A stretch of 64,000 nt of DNA from Pseudomonadota bacterium (GCA_023423065.1 JAFAGC010000010.1:1-64000); one strand, 5' to 3'. Positions 32,225 to 41,839 are shown, counted from the stretch's first letter. Notes: generated by a model not told the origin, from the letters alone. Translations and numbers: made by a program.

Positions 32225-33820
32225 ATGACAAACAAAACCCGCATCCTCAACGTCCGAGTCGTCGGCTTCTCCGCGCCGGAACGCCAGATGCTCAACTCCA
32301 TCTTCCTGTTGTCGGTCGCGCCCGCGCGGCAGATCGGCTACAAGCTGTGGGTGGCCGAAAGCGGCGTCGCTCCGGACATGTACCTGCTCGACGGCGACAG
32401 TGACAGCGCGGTCGCGAGCTGGCAGGCCACGTTCTCGAGTACTTCGGATCGCACGCTGGTCGTCGGCGCGAAGAACACCGATCTCGGTGTCGCCTCCGCC
32501 GCGCGCCCGCTGGGTCTCAAGGTCGTCGGCGCGATGGATCGCCTCGCCATCGCGCTCAACAACGTCGAACGCGAATCGGCGGCGGCGCTCGATGTCTCCG
32601 CGCCGCGCGCGGGCGGCACGTTGCCCACCGCGAGCACGACGCTCGACAGCTCGGCGTCCTCGCCCATGTCGTCAACACCCAAGTTCGATGCGAGCCTCTC
32701 GGCGCGCGTGAACACCGCTGCGACCGCCCAGCAGCCCACCCTGTCGACCAGCATCAACACGCCGGTTCCCGCCGCGGCCGCGAGCCTCACCGCCGCGAGC
32801 CAGACGGTCGGCGCCGCGGCCGGCGCGAGCGCGTCGGCGAGTTCCACGCTGTCGACTGCCGCGACGACAAGCACATCGACCAGTGCGTCGACCAGTGCGT
32901 CGATGATCAAGCAGGCCGCGACGGCCAAGCTCTCCGGAACGTTGCCCACCGCGATGACGGCGAACGCGCCGGTCGCGACGGTGTTGCCGAGCGTCACGCT
33001 CGCGCCGAACGTGGCTCCGCAGCTCGACGCCAACGACAAGTCGATCAACGAGAAGCCGGTTAACGAAAAGACCGTCGACAAGATCCTGAGCGACGGTTCG
33101 GCGACCAGAGCCGACAAGACAGGCAGCACCGGCGTGACGCCCGCGCCGGGTGGCCTCGCGCACATGTCGAGCGGCGTGACGCCACTGTCGCCCGCGGCGC
33201 TGTCCGCGGTCGTGAACTCCCCGTCGTCTCGCACGAACCTGCGCGTCGTTCCGCCGCCTTCGCCGCTCGCGGCCTCGCTGCCGACCGCGGCCAGCACCGC
33301 GCGCATCGCCGAGGCGCCGATGCAGCCACCGCCGACGGTCCAGGTCACGCCGCCAGCCGCCGCGACCCCGCCGCCGGCGCCCGCGCCCACGACGCCGGCG
33401 AGCCCGGGCGTTTCCAGCGCGCGCCAGGAAGAACAGGCGTTCCGCGTGCTGTGCGTCGACGACAGCCCGCTCATGCGCACGTTCCTGCAGAACAAGCTGC
33501 AGCCCTACGGCATCCAGCCGGAGTTCGCCGCGTCGGGCGAGGAGGCGTTGTTCAAGATCTCGAAACAGCACAACGCTAAGCAGCCGTATGACCTCGTCTT
33601 CCTCGACGTGATGCTGCCGGGCATGGACGGCTACGACGTCTGCAAGATGATCAAGAAGAACAAGGACAACGCGCTCATGAAGGTCGTCATGCTCACGAGC
33701 AAGGACAAGACCTTCGACAAGATCCGCGGCACGATGGCGGGCTGCGATGGCTATCTCACCAAGCCGGTGGATGAGCTGAAACTGCGGGCGATCATCGAGC
33801 GCCACTCGGTGTCGCGCTGA
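32225..33820 (+). CDS. Response regulator with degenerate N-terminal receiver-like domain and long linker
   Basis: The 531-residue protein starts at ATG 32225 (AAGGGA upstream). It has an N-terminal alpha/beta domain (about 1-130; DMYLLDGDSDSA, RTLVVGAKNTDL) that looks like an atypical receiver, then a linker of about 270 residues rich in Ala, Ser, Thr and Pro with short repeats. A canonical C-terminal receiver ends the protein (phospho-acceptor Asp461 in VFLDVMLPGMDG, Lys in YLTKPVDE). It has no output domain. It may be the PilG-like output regulator of this Chp system. The linker uses varied codons and is probably disordered. Confidence 0.8.
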   Translation: MTNKTRILNVRVVGFSAPERQMLNSIFLLSVAPARQIGYKLWVAESGVAPDMYLLDGDSDSAVASWQATFSSTSDRTLVVGAKNTDLGVASAARPLGLKVVGAMDRLAIALNNVERESAAALDVSAPRAGGTLPTASTTLDSSASSPMSSTPKFDASLSARVNTAATAQQPTLSTSINTPVPAAAASLTAASQTVGAAAGASASASSTLSTAATTSTSTSASTSASMIKQAATAKLSGTLPTAMTANAPVATVLPSVTLAPNVAPQLDANDKSINEKPVNEKTVDKILSDGSATRADKTGSTGVTPAPGGLAHMSSGVTPLSPAALSAVVNSPSSRTNLRVVPPPSPLAASLPTAASTARIAEAPMQPPPTVQVTPPAAATPPPAPAPTTPASPGVSSARQEEQAFRVLCVDDSPLMRTFLQNKLQPYGIQPEFAASGEEALFKISKQHNAKQPYDLVFLDVMLPGMDGYDVCKMIKKNKDNALMKVVMLTSKDKTFDKIRGTMAGCDGYLTKPVDELKLRAIIERHSVSR

Positions 33821-33821
33821 G

Positions 33822-35114
33822 ATGACCGAGCGCGTCCTCATCATGCGGCACGCTTCGGGCCTGGTGAACCGGGCCAGGCGCATGGCGCTCGAGAAGTGGC
33901 CGCAGGCCAAGCTCGAGGTCCACGATCTCGCGGCCTATGGGAAGCCGCCCGCGGATTTCCGCTGGGACCGCTACCTGCACCTGCTCATCGACGACGAATA
34001 CCTGCGCAAGGAAGGCCTGCTGTGGCTCTCTGAGCTGCGCGGCAAGCCCAACTTCCCGAGGATCGTGCGCGTACCTACCGAAGTCGCGCGGCACAGGCCG
34101 CCGGCCGAGATCGAGGTCAAGGCGCCGCCGATGCCGCCGCCGCGCAAGTCCGAGTCGCGCCCGGCCGCGGCCGAGATCAAGCCCATTCCGCAGAGCAAGT
34201 CGGCCAGCAGGCCCGCGGCCGCGCCGGACAGCCCCAGCATGATCCTGCGCGCCGAGGCGAAGCGCCTGGCCGACGCGGAGGCCGTCCTCAAGTCCGCCGG
34301 CATCCAGGGTTTCACGCCCGTGAAGGCGCTGGGCAGCGGAGCGACGGCGAACGTGTGCCTGTGCGAACGCGGCCCGGAAAAGCAGCAGGTCGTGCTCAAG
34401 ATCCTCAAGGGCGAAGGCAGCGGCGATTCGGACCTGCTGGCGCGATTCGTCCAGGAATATTTCGCGGCGTCGAGCATCGACAGCCCGTACGTGGCGAAGG
34501 TGTACGAGCACGGCTTCAGCGAAACGCATGCCTACATCGTCATGGAGTACTTCCCCGCCGGGGATCTGCGCGCGCGCATCCAGCGCGAGCGGCCCGGAGC
34601 CGAGGAAACGTTTTTGATCATCGGGTCGATCCTCGCGGCGCTGACCTCGGTGCACGCGGCCGGCATCATCCACCGCGATCTCAAGCCCGCGAACGTGATG
34701 TTCCGGGACGACGGCACCATCGCGCTGGTGGATTTCGGCAGCGCGCGGCGCGACGCGGATCCGGTGGCGAAGACCCTCGCGGGAGTCGTGATCGGCACGC
34801 CTTACTACCTGTCGCCCGAGCAGGCGCTCGGCGGCACGGCGGACGAGCGTTCCGATCTCTACAGCGTGGGCGTGATGTTGTACGAGCTGCTCACCGGGCA
34901 GCGAATGTACGCGGCGGGCACGCTGGTCGCTTTGTTCGAGATGCACAAGAACGCGCCGATTCCGAAGCTGCCGGAGAACCTCGCCCGGCACCAGCGCTTC
35001 CTCGAGCGCCTGGTCGCGAAGAAGCCGGACGCTCGCTACGGGAGCGCCGCCGAAGCGCTCGAGGCGCTGATGGACTACTCGACCTCGGAAGCCGCGACTC
35101 CGGCGATCACCTGA
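33822..35114 (+). CDS. Hanks-type Ser/Thr protein kinase with N-terminal receiver-like domain
   Basis: The 430-residue protein starts one base after the preceding stop. Residues 1 to about 90 form an alpha/beta domain (ERVLIMRHASGLVNRARR, HLLIDDEYLRKEG) resembling a response-regulator fold without an obvious phosphorylation site. A Pro/Ala/Ser linker follows, then a full Ser/Thr kinase domain with Gly-loop GSGATANV, Lys193 in VVLKILK, catalytic HRDLKPAN (His284, Asp286), Asp304 in DFGSA and APE-like SPEQA. There is no transmembrane helix, so it is cytoplasmic. Its place at the end of the Chp operon suggests that it feeds phosphorylation into surface sensing. Confidence 0.87.
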   Translation: MTERVLIMRHASGLVNRARRMALEKWPQAKLEVHDLAAYGKPPADFRWDRYLHLLIDDEYLRKEGLLWLSELRGKPNFPRIVRVPTEVARHRPPAEIEVKAPPMPPPRKSESRPAAAEIKPIPQSKSASRPAAAPDSPSMILRAEAKRLADAEAVLKSAGIQGFTPVKALGSGATANVCLCERGPEKQQVVLKILKGEGSGDSDLLARFVQEYFAASSIDSPYVAKVYEHGFSETHAYIVMEYFPAGDLRARIQRERPGAEETFLIIGSILAALTSVHAAGIIHRDLKPANVMFRDDGTIALVDFGSARRDADPVAKTLAGVVIGTPYYLSPEQALGGTADERSDLYSVGVMLYELLTGQRMYAAGTLVALFEMHKNAPIPKLPENLARHQRFLERLVAKKPDARYGSAAEALEALMDYSTSEAATPAIT

Positions 35115-35186
35115 CGCCATCCGGCATATCGCACTGCAGCGTGCGGCAATCGTCAAAAGTGCTTCCAACTAGCTATATGGCATAGC

Positions 35187-37496
35187 ATGCGGTGTATGAA
35201 GCATCGCATTTCGCTTTCGGTATTCGGCGCTTTCGCCATGCTCCTCGCCTCCTGCGGCGGCGGTGGAGATGACGGTGAAAACGGCGGTGATGGCGGCAAT
35301 TCCGGACCCAACACGCCCCCGTCATCGCTCACCAGCACACCAGCCCTGCTGGAGGTCGCCGAAGACGCGACCCTCACCGCGCAACTCGCCGCGACGGATC
35401 CGAATGGGGATTCCCTGGCGTTTTCGGTGGCGACGCCCGCCACCCATGGCACAGTCGCGATCACCAATGCAGGCGCGGTGACATATTCACCGGCCGCGAA
35501 CTATCACGGCGCGGATGCCTTCATCGCGGCGGTCTCCGACGGCCGCGGCGGCACGACGAGCACCACGTTCAATGTCACCGTGAATCCGGTCAACGATCCG
35601 CCGGTCATCACCGGCACTTCGCTCGCATTCACCGAAGATACGCAGGGCACGCAGTCCTTCACCATCACCGACCCGGAAGGCGATTCTTTCGAGGTCGAGG
35701 CGCTTTCGAATCCCGCGCACGGGACGCTGCTCTCCGTCGGCACCCAGGGCGAGGTCTCGTATCAACCCGATCCCGATTTCCACGGCCAGGACAGCATCAC
35801 CGTTCGCGCGGTCGATTCGAACGATGCGGCGAGCGCGGTGACCACCATCACGCTCAACGTTGCGCCCACGAACGACGCGCCGGTCGGGGTCGATGACAAT
35901 CGTGTGGTCGCCGGCGGCGCCGCGTCGACGATCGACGTGCTCGCGAACGATACGGACATCGACGGCGATGCGCTCACGATCAGCATTCACACACCACCCG
36001 CCCTCGGCACCGCGAGCGTGGTGAACAACCAGATCAGCTTCACGCCGGCCGTCGGCTACGCGGGGCCGGCCTCGCTCGTTTATCGCGTGAGCGATGCGGC
36101 TGGCGCGACCGCGGACGCCAACCTGCGGCTCATCGTCGGTGAATTCCAGGACGTCTTGTTCATCGAAGGCGAAGGTCGGACCCGACTCCATCGATTCGAC
36201 GGCTTCACCACGACCACGATCAATCCGCAGGCGGACTATCAGACACACGATTTCAAGTTCTCGGGTGACGGAAGATTCGTCCTCTATAACCAGCGATTCA
36301 CCCAGAACAACGGTGGCACCCTTTTTCTCCACGAGTTCGCGCAACCCGACTCGCGCATCCGATTGCCCGCGCAGTCGCAGGGGCCCACCGGACTCACGTA
36401 CGCAATCAACCACGACGCAACCTGGGTCTTCTTCACGTCCCGCGATCCGCCTCCCAACGAGCATTGGCTGCGCAGCGGGCTCATCCGCCTGTCCGATCTC
36501 GCGACCACCGATGTGATCGCGGACATGATGACCGACATCTGGCCCGGCACCGGGGTCTTCAACCCGGTGACAGACGAGTTCTACTACCAGGCGCGCCGCA
36601 GCCTTGCGACACCAGCCCTTCCGGGTTCGCAGGCTTTCGACTCGCTGTACGCGGGTAGTCCAACGAGTCCGGCGCCCGATCAGATCGGAGCCGACTATCC
36701 GCTGGACAACGGTTCGGGTTCCGGCTTCGACATCCGGGTCACCGCGGACGGTGAAAACGTCGTACACGTCGCGGTCGACCATACCTCGAACGTAGCCAGC
36801 CTGCTGGTCAACAATCGCATCACGAACACGGAGACGCATCTCTATCGTGCGTTCGTCACGGGCGAGTTTCCGGCGCCGAACGAATACGACATGAATGACG
36901 AAGGAACCAGTGTCTGCTTCCGGCTGAACAGCGCGGGTGCCGGCAGCGCGGGGCCTGGCCGTGTGTGGGTGGCCTCACCCGCGTCGCCCGGCGCCGCGAC
37001 CGCGGTCACGCCGGTCGCGGACGCGAACTTCGATTGCCAGTTCGCCGCCGATGGCGACCACATCGCCTACCTGACCGCCAACGGCGGACACGCGCCGCAA
37101 GCCTATCTAGTCGACCGCACGAATCCGAATGCCGTCACCCGGATGCGCGAGCCGCTCGCGTCCGGGCAGACCACCGAGTTCGTGGCGGTGGCCGGCAATG
37201 TCATGGTCGGCGTCGTGGGCGTGAACCCGGGAGGCGGCGCGCCGCCCGAGTTCTACCGCGTGGACCTCGACTCCCCCGGAACGAGCGTGCGCTTCGGCTC
37301 TCCGGGCATCACCGGCGCGAACCCGCAGTACCGGCTTTCGGCTGACGGCAACTGGCTTGCGTATCTCAAGGATGAAGCCGGCCCGAACGGCACGGTCAAG
37401 CGCCTGCACCTGCTGAGCACGCGTTCCGAGGATTTCGACCTGGCGCTCGGAGAAGGCGGAGTGAGCTCGTACGGGTTCCGCCCCATTCCGAAGTAG
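35187..37496 (+). CDS. Cadherin-like/Ig tandem lipoprotein with C-terminal beta-propeller-like region
   Basis: The 769-residue protein (ATG 35187, or 35196) has a lipoprotein signal (lipobox LASC) and a Gly/Asp-rich linker. Three cadherin-like domains follow in residues of about 45-325 (AEDATLTAQLAATDPNGDS, FHGQDSITVRAVDSNDAAS, VLANDTDIDGDALTI). The C-terminal part of about 440 residues has WD40/TolB-like repeats (FKFSGDGRFVLYNQ, RVTADGENVVHV, RLSADGNWLAYLKD). It is probably at the outer membrane or cell surface, with a possible adhesive or scaffolding role. No riboswitch was found in the 72 bases upstream. It is transcribed in the same direction as the Chp operon but may have its own promoter. 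Confidence 0.8.
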   Translation: MRCMKHRISLSVFGAFAMLLASCGGGGDDGENGGDGGNSGPNTPPSSLTSTPALLEVAEDATLTAQLAATDPNGDSLAFSVATPATHGTVAITNAGAVTYSPAANYHGADAFIAAVSDGRGGTTSTTFNVTVNPVNDPPVITGTSLAFTEDTQGTQSFTITDPEGDSFEVEALSNPAHGTLLSVGTQGEVSYQPDPDFHGQDSITVRAVDSNDAASAVTTITLNVAPTNDAPVGVDDNRVVAGGAASTIDVLANDTDIDGDALTISIHTPPALGTASVVNNQISFTPAVGYAGPASLVYRVSDAAGATADANLRLIVGEFQDVLFIEGEGRTRLHRFDGFTTTTINPQADYQTHDFKFSGDGRFVLYNQRFTQNNGGTLFLHEFAQPDSRIRLPAQSQGPTGLTYAINHDATWVFFTSRDPPPNEHWLRSGLIRLSDLATTDVIADMMTDIWPGTGVFNPVTDEFYYQARRSLATPALPGSQAFDSLYAGSPTSPAPDQIGADYPLDNGSGSGFDIRVTADGENVVHVAVDHTSNVASLLVNNRITNTETHLYRAFVTGEFPAPNEYDMNDEGTSVCFRLNSAGAGSAGPGRVWVASPASPGAATAVTPVADANFDCQFAADGDHIAYLTANGGHAPQAYLVDRTNPNAVTRMREPLASGQTTEFVAVAGNVMVGVVGVNPGGGAPPEFYRVDLDSPGTSVRFGSPGITGANPQYRLSADGNWLAYLKDEAGPNGTVKRLHLLSTRSEDFDLALGEGGVSSYGFRPIPK

Positions 37497-37515
37497 CAAG
37501 CCTGGTGGGTCCCGG

Positions 37516-39192
37516 CTAGTTCGCCGCGATCGCCCGCTTGCGCGCGGCTTCGAACTCGTCGCCCTTGTTCCAAGTGGGCATCTCGTCGGCCTGCGCGACG
37601 AGCCAGCCGGCTTCGAAGCCGATCGTGGCGTCTTCGATCATGCCGTCGAATATCCAGGTATCGTCGATTTCGTCGCTGGGCTGGTGGTAGACGTGTTCGG
37701 TCCACGCATCCTTTTTCTCGCGACCCCAGCCTTCGGGCTTGCCGATGAACTGGCTGCCTTCATCGAAGTACAGTGCCGGCACGCCGATCTTCGCGAATGA
37801 GAACTGGTCGGAGCGGTAGTAGTAGCCCTTGTCGGGTTGCTGGTCCGGCACGAGCACCCGGCCCTGCTTTTCCAGCAACGCGCGCGCGATCGCATCGAGA
37901 GAGGACTTGCCGTATCCGATCTGCGTGAGGTCTTTCGTGCGGCCCAGGAAATTGCCGCCGTCATAGTTGATGTTCGCGGCGATCTTGCCGGGGGCGAACG
38001 TGGGATGCTCGGAGTAGTACTTCGAACCCAGCAACCCCTGCTCCTCGCCGGCGACGAACAACATGAGCACGGATCGGCGCGGCCGCTCCGGCAGCGCCGC
38101 CATGGCGCGCGCGATCGCGAGCACCTGCGCGCAACCCGAGGCATTGTCCTGTGCGCCGTTGTAGATCTTGTCGCCCGTCTTGTCCGGCTCACCGATGCCG
38201 AAATGATCGTGGTGCGCAGAATAGATCACCACCTCCTCCTTGAGCTTCGGGTCGCTGCCGGGCAGGAGGCCGGCGACGTTCGCCGTGCTGACTTTCGAGA
38301 TCTTGTTGTCGAACTGGATCGACGTCCTCAAGCCCAGCTTCACGGGTTTGAAGCTGCGGCTCCTGGCCGACGCGACCAGCTTGTCGAGGTCGAAGCCTCC
38401 GGCCTTCACGAGTCGACGCGCAGCGTCCTCGGTCGCCCAACCCTTCAACTGGATCCGCGGCTCGCTCTCGGCCGGCAACTCGAACTGCTCGCCGCCCCAG
38501 GAGGATTGCACGACCTGCCAAGGATAACCGGCCGATGGGGTCGTGTGAATGATGATCGCGCCCGCGGCGCCGTGGCGCGCGGCGCTTTCGTACTTGTACG
38601 TCCAGCGGCCGTAATAGAGGCGGGCCTTGCCGCCGAACAGCTTCGGGTCCCAGTCGGGATCGTTGTTGAGCATCACGAGCACCCTGCCCTTGACGTCGAC
38701 ACCCTTGAAGTCGTCCCACTTGTATTCGGGCGCCTCGATGCCGTAGCCGACGAACACGAGCTCGGCGTCCTTGATCGATCCGGTCGCGGATTGCACGCCG
38801 CTGCCGGCGATGTAATCGTCAGACCACTTGAGGTCGATGCCGCCCTTCCTGCCGGCGAACGACCAGGTTGCCGGCATCCGGGCGGTGACTCCGACGATGT
38901 CGAATGCCTGCTCCCAGCCGCCGTTCACGCCGCCGGGTAGATAGCCCAATCCCTGCAGCTCGCTGGCGAGATACAGCCGCGCGAGCTCGTCACCGCGCGA
39001 CGCGGGACCGCGGCCTTCGAGCGCGTCGGACGCGAGGAAACGGATCGGGGCCTCGAGCGCGCCGGCGGTGATGTGCAGCTTCGCAGTGGTCTCGATGGAT
39101 GCCGGTATCGAGTAGCCGGGCGCATTCGTTTGCGCGTGGATGACGGTGACGAAGCTGGCGGCGAACGCCAGCAGGCGCAGGGTTGCGTTCAT
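37516..39192 (-). CDS. Secreted M28-family metallopeptidase
   Basis: The 558-residue protein has an N-terminal signal peptide (ending VIHAQ), a PA-like insert (about 130-260) and an M28 peptidase domain. The di-zinc ligands are recognisable: His and Asp in SAHHDHFG, Asp in GAQDNASG, the Glu pair in AGEEQGLLGS, Asp in NINYDGG and His in HQPSDEID. It is an aminopeptidase or carboxypeptidase of the periplasm or outside. It converges with the lipoprotein gene at 35187 and is otherwise isolated. Confidence 0.9.
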   Translation of the reverse strand: MNATLRLLAFAASFVTVIHAQTNAPGYSIPASIETTAKLHITAGALEAPIRFLASDALEGRGPASRGDELARLYLASELQGLGYLPGGVNGGWEQAFDIVGVTARMPATWSFAGRKGGIDLKWSDDYIAGSGVQSATGSIKDAELVFVGYGIEAPEYKWDDFKGVDVKGRVLVMLNNDPDWDPKLFGGKARLYYGRWTYKYESAARHGAAGAIIIHTTPSAGYPWQVVQSSWGGEQFELPAESEPRIQLKGWATEDAARRLVKAGGFDLDKLVASARSRSFKPVKLGLRTSIQFDNKISKVSTANVAGLLPGSDPKLKEEVVIYSAHHDHFGIGEPDKTGDKIYNGAQDNASGCAQVLAIARAMAALPERPRRSVLMLFVAGEEQGLLGSKYYSEHPTFAPGKIAANINYDGGNFLGRTKDLTQIGYGKSSLDAIARALLEKQGRVLVPDQQPDKGYYYRSDQFSFAKIGVPALYFDEGSQFIGKPEGWGREKKDAWTEHVYHQPSDEIDDTWIFDGMIEDATIGFEAGWLVAQADEMPTWNKGDEFEAARKRAIAAN

Positions 39193-39219
39193 CGAGGTCT
39201 GGCCCCTTTTTCTAGCAAT

Positions 39220-39234
39220 TGGGGTCTGACCCCA
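39220..39234. repeat. Short palindrome TGGGGTC/GACCCCA
   Basis: A perfect 7-base inverted repeat around one base touches the end of manB, and an imperfect relative (GGTCTGGCCCC) lies at 39196-39206. On the manB strand it could form a small hairpin, but no T tract follows. Palindromes of the GGGGTCAGACCCC kind recur between genes in many proteobacteria. Confidence 0.5.
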
Positions 39235-40614
39235 TTAGTGGTTGGCCTTGATGGCGCCCATGCTGTCGAGGAAGGCGAGCAGATCGGCCGTCTTCTCGCG
39301 CATCAGCGCCTCGTTGCCGCGGGATTCGACGTTGAGGCGCACCAGGGGTTCCGTATTCGAGGCACGCACGTTGAATCGCCAGTCCTTGAAGTCCACGGAC
39401 AGGCCATCGGTGTGATCCACGACCTCCGCGCCCTGCGCGTATTTCGCCTCGACCTCGGCCAGCGCCTTCTTCGCATCCGGCAGCTTGCGGTTGATCTCGC
39501 CGCTCGACGGGAACGCCTTGATGCGCGCGGCCACGAGTTCGTCGAGCGACTTGCCGGACTCGCATACGCGCTCGAGCACCAGCAGCCACGGGATCATGCC
39601 GCTGTCGCAATACGAGAAATCGCGGAAGTAGTGATGCGCGCTCATCTCGCCGCCGTAGGCGCCGTCGACCTCGCGCATCTTCTGCTTGATGAATGCGTGG
39701 CCGGACTTGCTCATCACCGGCACGCCGCCGAGCCGCTTCACGGTGTCGATCGTGTTCCAGGTGAGGCGCGGGTCGTAGACGATGCGCGCGCCGGGCTGCT
39801 TGGCCAGGAACGCTTCGGCCAGCAGGCCCACGATGTAGTAACCCTCGATGAAACTGCCCTTCGAGTCGTAGAAGAAGCAGCGGTCGTAGTCGCCGTCCCA
39901 GGCGATGCCGACGTCGGCGCCGGACTTCTTCAGCGCCTCGAGCGTGGGTCCACGGTTCTCCTCGAGCATCGGGTTCGGCACACCCTGCGGAAACGTGCCA
40001 TCCGGCGCGTGGCGCACCTTGATGAACTCGAACGGCAGGTGCGGTTCGAGCTTGTCGACGGCGAGACCGGCGCCGCCGTTGCCCGCGTCCACCACCACCT
40101 TGAGCTTGCGCAGCACCTTGCGGTTCACGTAACCGAGCAGGTGGTCGACGTACTCGCTCGAGGTGTCGAGATTCGTGACCTTTCCCTTCGCGGCGGCGGG
40201 CGGCGGTAGTTTGCCCGAGGAGATCATCGCCGCGATGTCCTTGAGGCCGCTGTCCGAGCCGATCGGCTTGCTCTGCTCGCGCACGAGCTTGAGGCCGTTG
40301 TAATCGGGCGGGTTGTGGCTCGCCGTGACCATGATGCCGCCGTCGAGCTTCCAGTTGAACGTGGCGAAGTACACGCCTTCGGTGCCGCACAGGCCGATGT
40401 CGATCACGTCGACGCCGGCGTCGGTGAGGCCGCGGATCAGCTCCACGGCGAATTCCGCGCTCGTCAGGCGGATGTCCCGGCCGACCGCGACCTTTTTCGG
40501 CTTCACGTACGCCGCGTATGCGCGCCCGATCTGGTAGACCAGGTCCGCGTTGAGTTCGTCGGGGATGCGGCCGCGGATGTCGTAGGCCTTGAATGCGGAC
40601 AGATTCACGGTCAC
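39235..40614 (-). CDS. manB: Phosphomannomutase/phosphoglucomutase
   Basis: This 459-residue alpha-D-phosphohexomutase has the phosphoserine loop TASHNP (Ser99), the metal-binding loop DGDYDR and the sugar-specificity loop GEMSAHHYF. It converts mannose-6-phosphate to mannose-1-phosphate, and possibly glucose-6-phosphate to glucose-1-phosphate. It overlaps manC by ATGA, so the two supply GDP-mannose for exopolysaccharide or O-antigen. Confidence 0.93.
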   Translation of the reverse strand: MTVNLSAFKAYDIRGRIPDELNADLVYQIGRAYAAYVKPKKVAVGRDIRLTSAEFAVELIRGLTDAGVDVIDIGLCGTEGVYFATFNWKLDGGIMVTASHNPPDYNGLKLVREQSKPIGSDSGLKDIAAMISSGKLPPPAAAKGKVTNLDTSSEYVDHLLGYVNRKVLRKLKVVVDAGNGGAGLAVDKLEPHLPFEFIKVRHAPDGTFPQGVPNPMLEENRGPTLEALKKSGADVGIAWDGDYDRCFFYDSKGSFIEGYYIVGLLAEAFLAKQPGARIVYDPRLTWNTIDTVKRLGGVPVMSKSGHAFIKQKMREVDGAYGGEMSAHHYFRDFSYCDSGMIPWLLVLERVCESGKSLDELVAARIKAFPSSGEINRKLPDAKKALAEVEAKYAQGAEVVDHTDGLSVDFKDWRFNVRASNTEPLVRLNVESRGNEALMREKTADLLAFLDSMGAIKANH

Positions 40615-41732
40615 TGCTGCTTTCCTTTCTCGCTGACTACCTGCGCGTCGCGCGTCGCGTGCGCGACGTGCTCCAGCCGGCCCGCGGCCTTGATGCGCGC
40701 CACGAGCTTCTTCACGTCCTGTACCTTGTCGCGCGGCGCCACCAGCACCGCGTCCGCGGTCTCGACGATGACCATGTCATGCAAACCCAGTGCCGCCACG
40801 AGGCGGCTGTCGGCGTGCACGTAACAACCGGTCGAATCCTCGATCAGGACGTCGCCGCGCGCGACGTTGCCGCGCTCGTCCGAGGGCAATACGCCATGCA
40901 GGGCGTCCCATGAACCGACGTCGTTCCAGCCCGCATCGAGCGGCACCATCACCGCGTCGCGCGTGCGTTCCATGACCGCGTAGTCGACCGAATCGCTGCG
41001 ACAGGTCGAGAAGATTGCCCCGTCGATGCGCGTGAAATCCGCATCGCGCACCGCTGTGGCGCTGGCGCGTTCGCACACCGCGGCGATGTCGGGCGCGTGC
41101 ACGCCGAGTTCGTCGAGGTAACGCCGCGCGCCGAACATGAACATGCCGGAATTCCAGAAATACTCGCCCGAGGCGACGAACTGGCGGGCGCGCTCGAGAT
41201 CGGGCTTCTCGACGAATTGCGCGATCGGGGCGACCGCGCCGGTGCTCGGGCCGCGCCGGATGTAGCCGTAGCCGGTCTCCGGAGTGCGCGCGACGATGCC
41301 GAACGCGACCAGCGAACCCGACGCGGCCGCCGGCAGGGCCAGGCGGATCGCGGCCTGGAATGCGGCGAGATCGCCGAGAACGTGATCGGCCGGCAATACG
41401 AGCATCACCGCATCCGGTCCGGCGGTAGACAGGACGGTGTGCGCGGCCAGCGCGATGGCGGGCGCCGTGTTCCGTCCCGCGGGCTCGAGCAGGATCGCGG
41501 CCGGAGGCAGGTTCATCTCACGCAGCTGTTCGGCGACGAGGAACCGATGCGTCTCGTTACAGACCACCACAGGGCCCGTCACGTCCGGAAAGCCAGTCAG
41601 GCGCGCCGCGGTCTCCTGAAGCATCGTGCGCTCGCCTGTGAGCGCCAAGAGCTGTTTGGGCAACAGTTCCCGGGATAGTGGCCACAGGCGCGTGCCCGAA
41701 CCACCGGAGAGAATGACCGGTACGAGAGTCAT
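40611..41732 (-). CDS. manC: Mannose-1-phosphate guanylyltransferase (short form)
   Basis: The 373-residue nucleotidyltransferase has the N-terminal signature GGSGTRLWPLSR with PKQ and the motif FVEKPDLERA. It makes GDP-mannose from GTP and mannose-1-phosphate. It lacks the C-terminal cupin (isomerase) domain of the usual bifunctional ManC/AlgA of about 470 residues, so mannose-6-phosphate isomerase must be encoded elsewhere. It is divergent from wecB. Confidence 0.9.
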   Translation of the reverse strand: MTLVPVILSGGSGTRLWPLSRELLPKQLLALTGERTMLQETAARLTGFPDVTGPVVVCNETHRFLVAEQLREMNLPPAAILLEPAGRNTAPAIALAAHTVLSTAGPDAVMLVLPADHVLGDLAAFQAAIRLALPAAASGSLVAFGIVARTPETGYGYIRRGPSTGAVAPIAQFVEKPDLERARQFVASGEYFWNSGMFMFGARRYLDELGVHAPDIAAVCERASATAVRDADFTRIDGAIFSTCRSDSVDYAVMERTRDAVMVPLDAGWNDVGSWDALHGVLPSDERGNVARGDVLIEDSTGCYVHADSRLVAALGLHDMVIVETADAVLVAPRDKVQDVKKLVARIKAAGRLEHVAHATRDAQVVSEKGKQQ

Positions 41733-41839
41733 GATATTGACATCGTACCGATTCTCGGCAGCGGTGGGGCGGCCAAGGTCGCGAATCGTGTAATCTGCCG
41801 CGCCGCCCGCACGTATCCGCCAGGACGAACCTCGTAAGT

